This document shows, piece by piece, positions 53,068 through 62,879 of a DNA stretch of 64,000 bases. The stretch lies in NCBI GenBank assembly GCA_030525285.1, contig JAUNFA010000003.1, positions 62,001 through 126,000 of the forward strand, written 5' to 3'. Source of the stretch: Bacillota bacterium (lineage in GTDB: Bacteria > Bacillota > Clostridia > Peptostreptococcales > Anaerovoracaceae). A program made the translations under genes and the position numbers. Each line of letters begins with the position of its first letter. The first letter of the stretch is position 1. The notes below the pieces were generated by a model that made no database searches, was not told the origin of the DNA, and saw only the letters and a list, made by a program, of their open reading frames with translations.

Positions 53068-54633
53068 CTAATCACCAATCCTTTCCGTGAATGTTAGACC
53101 ACATTTCATTACAAATTTGATTTCATTTCTACCGGTAATCTCAATGTGGTCTGCGTAACTTTCAAAAAGCTCCTCGCTGTAGTTGGTAAGCATATCGGCA
53201 TGAGATACAAAGTGGAGCAATAGATTTGTTTCCGTAACCTTTGCCGAATCACCAGTCATGCAGATAGTGATTGCTTCAATATCAGAGCGGTAAGTCTCTG
53301 CCTGCAGTAGGAGCGCATTTGTTTCCTGATTATATAAAATTTGATCGATATAGCCTTGCGCCATCAGTTTTGTGAGAGTTTCACGTTGTTCGCTGTTCTG
53401 GCTCAGAAGAAGCTCCAAATGCTGAATTCTCTGGAGTGCTTCGTCACCAGAGGAATTCTCAAGTGCTTTCAAATAGGGAACAAGTACTAAGCGATGCCCG
53501 TAGATAAGTTTATTCAGCATCGTTACAAATGCAGCTTTTATATCATCGTCTCTTACATACTTCATGCTGCAGGTTGTCTTATTCTTCAAATGGGTGTTGC
53601 ATGCCCATGCGACATACTTGTAAGTAGTGCAGGTATGAATCCTTCGCTTAAAGGTGTCGCCACATTCTCCACAGATTATCTTTCCTGAAAAAGCATATCG
53701 TTTTTGGTATTTGTCACTACCTTTTTTGACACCTTTCTCAAGGGCACGCTGTGATACCAGCGCATTTGCTGCATCAAAGTCTGCGTGGCTGATAATGGCT
53801 TCATGATGATCAGGTGCCATGTACTGATCAACCTCTCCATAATTAGTGTGGCGATTGAAGTTTTCGTCCGTGTATGTTTTTTGAAAGATGACATCACCCG
53901 TATATTTTTCATTGGCGAGAATGCCTCGAATAGTGCTGGAAGTCCAGTTGGTATTTTTCTTGGATGGAATCTTTTCTGCATTTAGTTCATCTGCAATTGC
54001 ATTGGTACTTTTTCCGGAAAGAATATCCGCAAATATTCTTTTCACAACCGCTGCTTGCGCTGGATTAATGATCATATTTTCACCATCCCAATCGTAGCCG
54101 TAAGGAGTATAGCTGAGCTTAAAGGTTCCGTTCTGGAAGCGGCGCTTAATGGACCACTTGGAATTTTCTGAAATAGAAGCGGATTCGCCTTCAGCCATAC
54201 TACTGAGGATGGCGAGGAAAAGCTCGCTCTCCATTGAACCCGTGTTTATATTTTCTTTTTCAAAGAAAATAGGAATGTTCAAGCTCTGGAGCTTGCGGAC
54301 CAGAGCTAAGCAGTCGGTTGTATTTCGAGAAAAACGACTGATGGATTTTGTGATAACAAAGTCAATTTTCCTTGCCTCACAGTCAGCTATCAGGCGAAGC
54401 AGCTCTGGACGTTTTTCAGCTTTGGTTCCTGTGATACCTTCATCAAAGTAGAGACCGGCAAACTTCCAATCTTCACGGGAATTGATGTATCGCTCATAAT
54501 GAGTTTTTTGTGCCTCTAGACTTTCCAACTGAGCGTCACTGCCTGTCGAAACACGGCAGTAGGCAGCAACTCGGAGTTCCTTATTTACGGTGCTATTATT
54601 CTGCACACCATCGATTTTGGTTATCTTTTTCAC
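53068..54633 (-). CDS. Large serine recombinase (first of the trio)
   Basis: 521 residues from a GTG start with GGGAGGTGAACTACC upstream. The nucleophile is Ser29 in [23 protein letters not shown], the Recombinase domain (about 175-280), zinc ribbon cysteines (CGECGDTFKRR ... WACN) and a C-terminal coiled coil are present. It is only distantly similar to the third recombinase, so the two are not a recent duplication. Promoter for the trio probably lies at about 54640-54680. Confidence 0.92.
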   Translation of the reverse strand: MKKITKIDGVQNNSTVNKELRVAAYCRVSTGSDAQLESLEAQKTHYERYINSREDWKFAGLYFDEGITGTKAEKRPELLRLIADCEARKIDFVITKSISRFSRNTTDCLALVRKLQSLNIPIFFEKENINTGSMESELFLAILSSMAEGESASISENSKWSIKRRFQNGTFKLSYTPYGYDWDGENMIINPAQAAVVKRIFADILSGKSTNAIADELNAEKIPSKKNTNWTSSTIRGILANEKYTGDVIFQKTYTDENFNRHTNYGEVDQYMAPDHHEAIISHADFDAANALVSQRALEKGVKKGSDKYQKRYAFSGKIICGECGDTFKRRIHTCTTYKYVAWACNTHLKNKTTCSMKYVRDDDIKAAFVTMLNKLIYGHRLVLVPYLKALENSSGDEALQRIQHLELLLSQNSEQRETLTKLMAQGYIDQILYNQETNALLLQAETYRSDIEAITICMTGDSAKVTETNLLLHFVSHADMLTNYSEELFESYADHIEITGRNEIKFVMKCGLTFTERIGD

Positions 54634-54687
54634 GGTAGTTCACCTCCCTTCGTTAGTGTCACATATTAGCTCTGAATCCCTTATATA

Positions 54688-54909
54688 TCAAGGAATTTTG
54701 GGCATAATCTCAACCCAAAACGGGGAGAATGTTTTACGGTTTATCTCAGTTAATTTGTTGAATTCTGACAAGGAAATAAGTCCAAGCTCCAGCATATTTT
54801 TAGCGATCTTCTGCGCCTGAAAGAAGTTATAATCCTGTTCAATATCGGTCTGCCGGATAGGCTTTGGCGTAGCATAAGCCGGAATTGATGTTGAGATGTT
54901 TTCTTGCAT
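54688..54909 (-). CDS. Small SHOCT-like protein
   Basis: 73 residues from ATG at 54909, with GGAGG five bases upstream; a longer frame to 55053 runs through a terminator and is rejected. The C-terminal helical hairpin (AQKIAKNMLELGLISLSEFNKL) resembles SHOCT-type segments often found beside recombinases. Function unknown. Its ribosome site is inside an inverted repeat. Confidence 0.65.
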   Translation of the reverse strand: MQENISTSIPAYATPKPIRQTDIEQDYNFFQAQKIAKNMLELGLISLSEFNKLTEINRKTFSPFWVEIMPKIP

Positions 54910-54913
54910 AGTT

Positions 54914-54953
54914 GCCTCCAATCTGAGGAAATTCCTCACTAATAAATGGAGGC
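54914..54953 (-). promoter_or_regulatory. Nested inverted repeats covering the SHOCT gene ribosome site
   Basis: On the minus strand GCCTCCA (54953-54947) can pair with TGGAGGC (54920-54914), which contains the Shine-Dalgarno GGAGG. Inside it, TGAGGAA and TTCCTCA (54924-54938) form a second stem. Translation of the small gene could thus be closed unless the structure is opened. Confidence 0.55.
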
Positions 54954-54982
54954 GAGATTGCGGCTTGGCCGAAAAAACAAAT

Positions 54983-55021
54983 AAAAAAGAGGGCCTGTAG
55001 GAGAAAACTCCAACAGACCCT
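54983..55021 (-). terminator. Terminator of the phage late operon
   Basis: On the minus strand AGGGTCTGTTGGAG and CTCCTACAGGCCCT form a stem with loop TTTT and a tail CTTTTTTATTTG, 16 bases after the endolysin stop. Confidence 0.8.
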
Positions 55022-55036
55022 GTAAAAAGATGTGTT

Positions 55037-55990
55037 TTATAATTTCTTTGCAAAATCTAGAGAAATCCATCCGGCGCCAGATTTGAGCTTTCCCCAGAGA
55101 GTGGCACCTTCACCTTTGGACTCTTGAACGATTGTAAAAATACCCTTGCCCGTGAACTGGCCGGTTTTATCATAGTTGGTACCTGGACCCTTGCGGATAT
55201 TCAAATTGGCAATGCCTATCTGAACCTTATAGAGAGTATTTGCAGCAGGCGTTTGTGTAGGCTTTGCGGCAGCTGGATAGACAATATTGCCAGAAGCATC
55301 AAATACCTTGTAACCGGCATTTGTATCCGCTTTCTTCTTAGCGTTATCCAGTATCTTGTAGGCACCAATCTGACTTTTGGCATCAGACCAAGATTTGCGA
55401 ACACGGTACATCTGAGGTACGGGCTTTTTATCGTCGGAAGAAGTGGATCCGGTGAGTTCTGTAGTAACCTTTGTGGCCAATTCACCGAGTCTGGAATAGA
55501 GCCAGTTACCCGGACAAGACTTGTTCGCAAACCATCTGTGGACCGTCAGCACCATTTCATCAGACTTTGGTGTATAATTTAAGCTCTTATCCTTAGAGCC
55601 AAGCCATAAAAGCTTCTTTTTACCGTTACGTTTACAAATATCAATACAGAGTTTCACCAGAGAATTATAGACCGCATTGTTCATCGCATACGGCTCAGAC
55701 ATATCACTGGCACATTCGATGGTGACAGCACGCTGATCATTGGCATTGGAAGAAGAACACCAACTACGGTTCTTTTCCTCCACGCAAAGAGAGATGCGAC
55801 CATCCTTGCCAATGCCATAATTGCAGCTTGCTTGTCTGGACGGACTTGTAAAGCATCCACAGATGCTCTCGCAAGAGAGCTGACCGACTACACAGTGCGG
55901 TGTGATACGATCAATGCTGTGAGTACGCTGACCGGAATGATTCGGACTGAGTTTGGTATAAGATACCAGTTTACTGTTTGTATATGTCAT
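55037..55990 (-). CDS. N-acetylmuramoyl-L-alanine amidase (endolysin)
   Basis: 317 residues. A zinc amidase domain of amidase_2/PGRP type (about 25-175) shows TPHCVVG, TVHRWF and SCPGNWLY, giving His, His and Cys zinc ligands. A linker with YRVRKSWSDAKSQIGAY (SPOR-like) follows, then an SH3b cell-wall domain at the C terminus (LNIRKGPGTNYDKTG). It breaks host peptidoglycan at lysis. It follows the holin by one base, forming the lysis module. Confidence 0.93.
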   Translation of the reverse strand: MTYTNSKLVSYTKLSPNHSGQRTHSIDRITPHCVVGQLSCESICGCFTSPSRQASCNYGIGKDGRISLCVEEKNRSWCSSSNANDQRAVTIECASDMSEPYAMNNAVYNSLVKLCIDICKRNGKKKLLWLGSKDKSLNYTPKSDEMVLTVHRWFANKSCPGNWLYSRLGELATKVTTELTGSTSSDDKKPVPQMYRVRKSWSDAKSQIGAYKILDNAKKKADTNAGYKVFDASGNIVYPAAAKPTQTPAANTLYKVQIGIANLNIRKGPGTNYDKTGQFTGKGIFTIVQESKGEGATLWGKLKSGAGWISLDFAKKL

Positions 55991-55991
55991 G

Positions 55992-56405
55992 TTAGTTTTC
56001 CTCCTTTGTGCTTCTGTCGTGAAGCTGTTCTAATACAACTTTGATTTTTTCAGGAACCGGAAGGCCGAGATGTGCGGCATTTTCAAGCAAGCTGACGCCC
56101 TCATTGGAAATATAGAAAAAGATGACTGCAGTACGAAGCACACTGCCAGAGCCGATGACATGAATATCGAGAATATTGGCAATGCCAACGAGCAGGAAAA
56201 TCAAAACCTTTCTACAGATTCCCTTAAAGCCGACTTCACTAGAAAGCGTGTGGTTGGCGATGGCACACATGACGCCGGTGATGTAGTCAATGACAACAAA
56301 GGCAATAAGAGCATAGAGTAAGCCATCACAGCCTCCGAGAAAATAACCTAGCCAGCCGCCGATGCCTGCAAAAATAAGTTGAATTGTGTTCCAGAATTCT
56401 TTCAT
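55992..56405 (-). CDS. Phage holin (TcdE/holin_4 type)
   Basis: 137 residues with about three or four membrane spans (GIGGWLGYFLGGCDGLLYALIAF, VVIDYITGVMCAIANH, VLIFLLVGIANIL) and a charged C terminus. It times membrane permeabilisation so that the endolysin reaches the wall. It ends one base before the amidase start. Confidence 0.9.
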   Translation of the reverse strand: MKEFWNTIQLIFAGIGGWLGYFLGGCDGLLYALIAFVVIDYITGVMCAIANHTLSSEVGFKGICRKVLIFLLVGIANILDIHVIGSGSVLRTAVIFFYISNEGVSLLENAAHLGLPVPEKIKVVLEQLHDRSTKEEN

Positions 56406-56475
56406 TGATAAGTACCTCCATTTCTGAAATTAGACGTAAGAAAAGCAGCTACCATCTGATAGCTGCGAATAAAAA

Positions 56476-58371
56476 TTAAGCAGTTCTTTTCCACATATAG
56501 CATGTGATATAGGGTTGCAAATTGCTGTGGGCACTGCCGGAACCAGTAGCAGCAGTAGAACCAGAAATTGTATGTGAATGTGAGCCAGCGCTTGTGGTTG
56601 TTTTGTTGCTCACAGCTGAGTAGCCGGAAGTGGCATCGATTAAGACACGATTGCCACCACTGGTACCCCATGAGGTTTTCTGGTTCTTCAGGTCGTGGGT
56701 GTGTCCACCAGCACTTTCTGTTGCCAGTGTACCTTTTGCATGCGTATGAGAAGGTATTTGAGCTGTGGTTAATGTGACAGTAGAAGCGCCTCCGGTCTTT
56801 TCTACTGTGGCAAAATTGGTATCATTGGCATTGACACCGACTGGTACTCGACCTGTTCCCCAGGCAACCCAAGTCCCTCCAAAATAGGTGGATGGATTCG
56901 TGTTCTTGACGCTCATGTAAATGCTTCCTACTGGATAGATAGCACCGATTGCCTGTTTGATATATTCACTCAACAGCTTGCCGTAGACCTTTACGTCCCA
57001 TTTTTCAGATACTTCAAAGCAGTTATCTGTTTCAGATACCTTACCAATCGCCACACCTTTACCACCACTCTTGAAGTCCATGACAACAGATGCCGTAGAT
57101 ACGATGTCCGTGATGCTGATAGTCGTGAAAGCATCCGTTAATTCGTATTTGACTTCATAGGATGTTTCGGTGGAAATCTTACCGCTACCAAAGGTAAATG
57201 CTGTATCGGAATTGAAGCTAGCAGAAGCGTTGGTCCAGGTGTTTGTCCCGGCTACTCGGTAGTAGGTGGAACGAGTCACTGTATTCTTGGAGCTGCAGGA
57301 CGCAAAGCTATAGGATACCGTTGCCTTGATGTAGGTGCCATCATCCGATATAGTTCCACCGCTGTTGCATCGTTGCGAGTTGTAAGAGCTAAAGGAAGGT
57401 ACACTGTAGGCAACGACAGTAATTGATACGGTAGCTGCCGCAGAGGTTCTTCCTCTGGAATCCGTCACTGTGGCAGTAAAAGCAATCGTGCCAGAGCTAT
57501 TTAAAAATCCGGTTGTGAGAGTGGAAGCAGTACCGGAGTAGCCTCCACCACTAATACTGTAGGATTTTATGGTAGAACCATAGCTTCCGGTAGCACCGTT
57601 GATTGTGAGAGTTGCCTTCGATTTCGATTGCACGTAGATGCCCCATGTGCTGGGAACATCACCGTCGATACGGCTTACTGTCAAGCTGGAGATGGTAGGC
57701 TTGACTGAAGCAGGAACTGTTAGAGTCAGCGTGCAGGTTTTTGTACCAATCTTTGTGGAACCATTATATGTGTCACATGTAATTGTGCAGGTGCCACTGG
57801 TGGTGCTTGGTATCTGATTAGCTAGTGTGAGAGCAGGTGTCCATGATACAGAGGTAGAGGCGGTCTTTGTGGCGATGGTCCCCTTAGCACTACCGAAGGT
57901 ATAGGACAGCGTATGAGTGAAGGCGGAAGATGCCCTCGAAATAGAAATTGTTGTAGCACTTCCAATATTCACTGATGTTGCCGATACCGAAGATGCTCTT
58001 GGAATCGTGTTTAGCGTATGTGTTCCGCTTGCTGATACATTGACTGCATAGCTGTAGACACCGGCTTCACAACTTAATTTGAAAGATTTTGTACCATCAG
58101 CGTTATGACTGATCTTTAAAGAACCCGATGCTATCACGGTTCCGTTATAGAGCTGAATACGATTGTCGGTTGAGGTGGAGTAGACAGTTGTGCCGTTGAT
58201 GACAGCCTTAAAGCCACCAGACATGACCCAGCCACTTCCTGAGCCGGAGCCTTTCAACGTCCATGCAATGGTAGATGTATTGTTGGCTATATCCTGGCTG
58301 GATAGCGACCACGATAAAGTGACAGAACGTCCTTCTTTCGTGCCGGTTGTAATACTTCCGCTGGAAGCCAT
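56476..58371 (-). CDS. Phage minor structural protein with tail-collar-like C terminus (receptor-binding candidate)
   Basis: 631 residues. About 1-450 is Ser/Thr/Gly-rich beta structure with several Ig-like units, as in DUF859-type siphovirus proteins. About 470-631 is a baseplate/collar type domain (GAIYPVGSIYMSV, STYFGGTWVAWGTGRVPVGV) with several HTH motifs that bind metal along a trimeric fibre in related proteins. Placed last in the tail genes, before the holin, as a host-recognition protein would be. Confidence 0.8.
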   Translation of the reverse strand: MASSGSITTGTKEGRSVTLSWSLSSQDIANNTSTIAWTLKGSGSGSGWVMSGGFKAVINGTTVYSTSTDNRIQLYNGTVIASGSLKISHNADGTKSFKLSCEAGVYSYAVNVSASGTHTLNTIPRASSVSATSVNIGSATTISISRASSAFTHTLSYTFGSAKGTIATKTASTSVSWTPALTLANQIPSTTSGTCTITCDTYNGSTKIGTKTCTLTLTVPASVKPTISSLTVSRIDGDVPSTWGIYVQSKSKATLTINGATGSYGSTIKSYSISGGGYSGTASTLTTGFLNSSGTIAFTATVTDSRGRTSAAATVSITVVAYSVPSFSSYNSQRCNSGGTISDDGTYIKATVSYSFASCSSKNTVTRSTYYRVAGTNTWTNASASFNSDTAFTFGSGKISTETSYEVKYELTDAFTTISITDIVSTASVVMDFKSGGKGVAIGKVSETDNCFEVSEKWDVKVYGKLLSEYIKQAIGAIYPVGSIYMSVKNTNPSTYFGGTWVAWGTGRVPVGVNANDTNFATVEKTGGASTVTLTTAQIPSHTHAKGTLATESAGGHTHDLKNQKTSWGTSGGNRVLIDATSGYSAVSNKTTTSAGSHSHTISGSTAATGSGSAHSNLQPYITCYMWKRTA

Positions 58372-58385
58372 AATGAATCACTCCT

Positions 58386-58934
58386 TTACGATGTCGGGCC
58401 TCTCCACTTGATAGAGAGGTTACCGTTATTTCTTGGAATAAAGTCAAACCATCCTCTGGTCTCATTGCCAAGGGACAGCTTGTTACGAATCTCTGCGTTG
58501 GTGATAACTAAGCTGTTGTTAGAGATGTAGGCAATTTTCTGACCGTTTTCTTTGAAGGACAGTTCGTTGTTGGAAAGCTCAGCAGTAAAAGCATTTCCTA
58601 CCTTACCAAGCTCAATAAGAGCTCTTTTGAAGCGGATATATTCTTCAAGGAGCTCCTGATTAGTTGCGATATTTTCCTTCAGTTCATCTGTGACAGCAGA
58701 GAAATCTATGCGGATCTCACTACTGTTTTGCGTAATCGTAGATTGAAAATCCTGTTGGATAGTTGCCATTTCTGAGCGTGAGATGTATTCTTCACGGACA
58801 GAGAGCCGGATTTGCTCTGAGGATTTTGAAATCTCCGAATAGCATTCACGCACATTCTCCTGAAGGGAAGCAATGTCCTCCTCATATCCGGCAACATTCT
58901 GAAATGAGGCCTGACAGGAAGTGATAAGTGCCAT
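58386..58934 (-). CDS. Phage tail/baseplate protein, coiled-coil
   Basis: 182 residues. A helical region (about 15-110) is followed by a beta-rich end (LSNNELSFKENGQKIAYISNN and LSLGNETRGWFDFIPRNNG) that in many phages forms the C-terminal part of a longer minor structural protein. Here it is a separate gene between two fibre-like genes. Confidence 0.75.
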   Translation of the reverse strand: MALITSCQASFQNVAGYEEDIASLQENVRECYSEISKSSEQIRLSVREEYISRSEMATIQQDFQSTITQNSSEIRIDFSAVTDELKENIATNQELLEEYIRFKRALIELGKVGNAFTAELSNNELSFKENGQKIAYISNNSLVITNAEIRNKLSLGNETRGWFDFIPRNNGNLSIKWRGPTS

Positions 58935-58945
58935 AGGCTCACCTC

Positions 58946-60760
58946 CTAGTTGGAAACATCACACTGTAATGTAAGTAAGCTATCGATATCAGTAGCGGAC
59001 AGATAAATGACCTTTCCAGTCTTACTAAAGGTGACAGCATTGCCGTCTTTGTCCTGAGCATACCAGTTATATGTCAGTGACTGTTTTTCGGTGGCATCCG
59101 TCCAGGCACTACCGGAATATTTCTGGAGAGTGACCGTTTTAGCTGAGTGACTGATTTTATACCAAAAGGCACCAGCAGCTGGATTAGAAGGAGCTGTTTC
59201 ACTGATTGGACCGAGAAGCGCATCCACTTCCTGCTGGTTGGTACGGACAATAACATATGGGCAGACACCACCCTGATTATTCTTTACTGTGAAACCTCCA
59301 ATAGAAAGAAGCTCAGATACATACGGATCTGATTTATCTTCGACGGTGATAACATCTACATAGGATTTACCCCCGTAGGTCATCGTGCATCGATAAGACT
59401 GGATATTCACGATGTCACTTCCAGATACCGTCAAAGTAGAGGAGGTTGCGCTGGAAATATTCGTCCATTTTCCAGCAGTATATTTTGCCCACTGATAGGT
59501 GGCATTTGTGATGGCAGTCGTACCAGAATAAGCAGAGGTTGCAAGGGATAAGCTACCAGACTGATTCATAACGATGGTACCATTTGGAGCATAAACAGAG
59601 AATACAACAGCGCTGGTGCCATTACTTCCTCTGGTGGACTTGGCCCATGCAAATTTCTTCAAAACAGTTTTGCCGGAAATGGTAAAGGTTAAATCAACCG
59701 TTCCATTAACCACGCTTTCTCCGCCAAGGGTAGCAGATGCAGCAACTGTAAGGACGACGGAACCAGTAGCAGAGGCAGTTGCCGCAGTGTTAGTTTTCAG
59801 TGTCATACCAGAAGGCAATGTTCCAACCGAACAGGTGCAGGCTGTCTGTGTGATGCCAACATAGCCGGTAAAAGGAATTATGATATCCAGTGCAGCAGTT
59901 GCTGCACCGGTAGCAGAGCAGGCGATAGTTTGTGCCTCGTTTCCCAGAATAATCGAAAGACCACCTGTTCCGGCCGCACCCGGAGAACCAGGAGATCCCT
60001 TGCTACCGTCATACATCTTGGTAATTGAGATGGTATCATAGACATCTGCGTCATCGGTAAGCAGCTTGATTTGAGCGACATTATCAATGAATACAGCATG
60101 TGCAGGTTTTACTACGAGAGTTCCACCGGTGATGCTGGTATTATCAGAAGTGGTTGGATAATCTGCCCACGCACCAGAGCTGTTTTTGTACTGCCATTTA
60201 GAAATGGAAACACCCTGTACCTGTGCGGTCAGCGTTGACTGTGATGCTCCGACCAATGCAGAAGAAGTGTTGTACTTGAACACATAGGTGTCAGCAGTTA
60301 CATAAGCGAGTTTTGCATTTTCTGCATTTCGTACAAGGGTGTAAGTGATATCCGAGGTGATATTGACTGTGTTCTTGGTCTCAGAATCGTAGTAGCTGAT
60401 ATAGCAAAGGTAAGTAATCATACCGGTGGAAGAGGAAGCCAGCACATTACTGTTGACTTTAAGAATTCCTCCGGTAACTTTTTCGCTGGAGTTTAGCGCT
60501 GTTTCAGCGCCGCTACCGTCTTTGCGTTTCCATGTAATGGTCAGACCGGAGGCGTTCAGAGCTACGTTAGTCTGATCAAGGAATACGACTGGTGTCAGTG
60601 TAAGATTGGTGCTGGCCCAGCTTGGTGCATAGGTGTGAGGCAGCACGTTTGGGTCCTCGCTCTGTGTCTTAGGCAGATTTGAGGTAATATAAGCTGACAG
60701 CTTTCGCTGGTCTGTAATATCCACGAAAGTCTGCTGGCTGGAAGTTAAGATTGTAGGCAT
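58946..60760 (-). CDS. Phage tail fibre-like protein with collagen-like stretch
   Basis: 604 residues, rich in Ser, Thr and Val, with Ig-like modules and a short collagen-like Gly-x-x run (GSKGSPGSPGAAGTGG near residue 255). No enzyme motifs. It lies 14 bases after the tail endopeptidase-like gene in the late operon, so a tail fibre or tip role is likely. Confidence 0.75.
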   Translation of the reverse strand: MPTILTSSQQTFVDITDQRKLSAYITSNLPKTQSEDPNVLPHTYAPSWASTNLTLTPVVFLDQTNVALNASGLTITWKRKDGSGAETALNSSEKVTGGILKVNSNVLASSSTGMITYLCYISYYDSETKNTVNITSDITYTLVRNAENAKLAYVTADTYVFKYNTSSALVGASQSTLTAQVQGVSISKWQYKNSSGAWADYPTTSDNTSITGGTLVVKPAHAVFIDNVAQIKLLTDDADVYDTISITKMYDGSKGSPGSPGAAGTGGLSIILGNEAQTIACSATGAATAALDIIIPFTGYVGITQTACTCSVGTLPSGMTLKTNTAATASATGSVVLTVAASATLGGESVVNGTVDLTFTISGKTVLKKFAWAKSTRGSNGTSAVVFSVYAPNGTIVMNQSGSLSLATSAYSGTTAITNATYQWAKYTAGKWTNISSATSSTLTVSGSDIVNIQSYRCTMTYGGKSYVDVITVEDKSDPYVSELLSIGGFTVKNNQGGVCPYVIVRTNQQEVDALLGPISETAPSNPAAGAFWYKISHSAKTVTLQKYSGSAWTDATEKQSLTYNWYAQDKDGNAVTFSKTGKVIYLSATDIDSLLTLQCDVSN

Positions 60761-60774
60761 TTACTGGCCCTCCT

Positions 60775-62232
60775 TTATATAGATACTTCACAGTAGAAGG
60801 ATGCGTTGTCTTGCACATCCTCTGTGGTCACGATAATTGATTTTATTCCGATATGATTTGAATCCCACATGGCATCGGTCTCGTCATTTCCAGACTTTCT
60901 ATGCCAGACGAAAGCTGTATCTGGAAGCGATGCCGTAATGTCTTTATCCCATGAATAGACCTTGCAGAAAAGCTGGCTGTTTTGCCCCTTGTCCTTAAAA
61001 ATGCTGACACCATCAACAATGAGCTCTGTGCGATACATCTTGGAGGATGCGATGCCGTCGACTTTGCCAGAGATACCTTCAATGGTAGCAGTCTGGCCGA
61101 GTAATTTATCCTCGATAGCAGAGAGATTTTCGTTCTGTTTGGCCGATAGGGAAGTCAGCTTGATGCCGCTGGCTCCAATGGTTATGGTGTTTCCAGACGG
61201 ATTTAAGTAATCTACGGTCTTACTCATGCAGGCATAGCGTCCATCAATGCCATGAGGCGGAGATGAGCAGTTCACAAACTGTCTGGCATGAATGCTTCCA
61301 ATATCGGCACCGGTGTCTGATTCATCCACAATGGTCAGTTCCATACTGGTGATACCGGCAATAAGCTCTGCAAGACGGGCCTTTGCTTTACGGAGAAGGT
61401 TGCTCGGAAGCGTGACATCATCCCAGACTTCTGTGGTCCAGATCCAGCCGATTTCTTTTACAGCAGTTTCATCAAATATATAATTTAGCCCATCGTTTAC
61501 AGATGTGATGTCAACACGTTCATCGGATTCGACTTCATTTCCTTCTTCATCGGTTGTCTTTTTCTTTGCTCCAAGTGGGATAAAAGCTGTAATGCGCTCA
61601 GTATGGTCGCGAGATATTTTGGCATCCAGCAGATTCTTTCCGTATTCAACAGATTGAATGGAACGCTCATTAAATTCAGCAAGATAATCCAGAACTTTCC
61701 CGGTATCCGTATAACGGACCATTAAATAACCACCATGTGTATTGATCAGCTTGCTTTTGATGGCATCCAGCGTGCAGGAATATTCGGAATTGCTATAATT
61801 GATATAGTCATTGTTATCCGTGACTGTGATATTCCCCAGTTTGAAACGCTTCTTTTCTTCGACTGCCTTATTGTGGACAGAGAGAAAATATTCCAACAGA
61901 CCTTTGAGTGTTCCTTTATAGGAGAAAGGTGGCTGCTGGCTATCCTTGAGATATGCCAGAGCCGATTCACAGGTCCAAGTGTGTGTATTATAAAAATCAC
62001 TGCCATCGTTTAAGGCACGTCCTTCAAAGACCGTTGCATCGCCTTTTTTGCAAACGATGGTAGAAGCCATCGGCCGGATAGAATTCAAATACGGATGATT
62101 AAAGGGAGCAGACAGTGTCAGACTGTCGATGTTTTCGGCATCTTCAGACAGCTTTGCTTCTGTGATAGCAAGTTGGGATAACTGTGGATGATAGAAAAGC
62201 TGACCGTCTACAAAAATACGAAAGATACTCAT
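60775..62232 (-). CDS. Phage tail endopeptidase-like/tail tip protein
   Basis: 485 residues. The N-terminal 350 residues follow the layout of the siphovirus tail-associated (gp27-like, prophage endopeptidase tail) protein: an early ITEAKLSEDAENIDSLTLSAPF segment and LLDAKISRDHTERITAFIPLG. The end is Ig-like. It overlaps the Dit gene by 4 bases, the standard order after the distal tail protein. Confidence 0.8.
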   Translation of the reverse strand: MSIFRIFVDGQLFYHPQLSQLAITEAKLSEDAENIDSLTLSAPFNHPYLNSIRPMASTIVCKKGDATVFEGRALNDGSDFYNTHTWTCESALAYLKDSQQPPFSYKGTLKGLLEYFLSVHNKAVEEKKRFKLGNITVTDNNDYINYSNSEYSCTLDAIKSKLINTHGGYLMVRYTDTGKVLDYLAEFNERSIQSVEYGKNLLDAKISRDHTERITAFIPLGAKKKTTDEEGNEVESDERVDITSVNDGLNYIFDETAVKEIGWIWTTEVWDDVTLPSNLLRKAKARLAELIAGITSMELTIVDESDTGADIGSIHARQFVNCSSPPHGIDGRYACMSKTVDYLNPSGNTITIGASGIKLTSLSAKQNENLSAIEDKLLGQTATIEGISGKVDGIASSKMYRTELIVDGVSIFKDKGQNSQLFCKVYSWDKDITASLPDTAFVWHRKSGNDETDAMWDSNHIGIKSIIVTTEDVQDNASFYCEVSI

Positions 62233-62879
62233 AGGCGCCCCTCCCTGAATCGAAAAGTTGTGGTGCCGGTTCCTTGGATTGTGACTGTATTTCTGCCAGC
62301 TTGTAATTCAAATTCTGGAAGAGTCCAAGCACCGGCGCTCAGTGATTTCCTGAAAGAATCACTGCCGATTGTCCAATTGAGAGATGTTTCGACGGTGGTC
62401 GTGATGACAGGAACCACAGGCATAAAATCATTTTCGATAATGAGCGTACCGGAACCGGTTAGGTTAACGATGGTCTCTTCATTGTGATAACGATAGGAAT
62501 CTGCATCTTCGCAGGAAATCACGAGTTGGCCTTTACCTGAGAGTGGATCATATTCGGATGAAATCTCTAAAGTGCCGATAGCATAAAGCTCTGGTTCTTC
62601 ACTGGTCGATACCTTTATGAGCTGACCAGTATAGCGATTTGCCATTTCAGTAACCATCTGGTCGTATCTCTTTCTTGTTCCCAACATAGAAAACGTTAAA
62701 GAAAAGCTCCGAGGCTGATAGGATACACGCCCCAGAGCTTCTGTATAACGAATGGGAGCGTTCCTTCCTGGCACTACAATCGTACTGGATTGTGACTGTG
62801 GTACTGGAAAAGAGACAGTCTCTCGAAGCCAGCCCATAGAAGCGACAGATGTTCCGTTTAATTTAATATCAGGTGTCAT
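62229..62879 (-). CDS. Distal tail protein (Dit)
   Basis: 216 residues. Opening motifs (DIKLNGTSVASMGWLRETVSFPVPQSQ, read in part) and the RSFSLTFSMLGTRKRYDQM segment match siphovirus Dit proteins, which form the ring joining tail tube and tip. It overlaps the tape measure gene and the next gene by 4 bases each. Confidence 0.85.
   Translation of the reverse strand: MTPDIKLNGTSVASMGWLRETVSFPVPQSQSSTIVVPGRNAPIRYTEALGRVSYQPRSFSLTFSMLGTRKRYDQMVTEMANRYTGQLIKVSTSEEPELYAIGTLEISSEYDPLSGKGQLVISCEDADSYRYHNEETIVNLTGSGTLIIENDFMPVVPVITTTVETSLNWTIGSDSFRKSLSAGAWTLPEFELQAGRNTVTIQGTGTTTFRFREGRL

Noticed and set aside
54910..55053. N-terminal extension of the SHOCT-like gene
   Set aside because: It would run through the late-operon terminator; the inner ATG has GGAGG at good distance.
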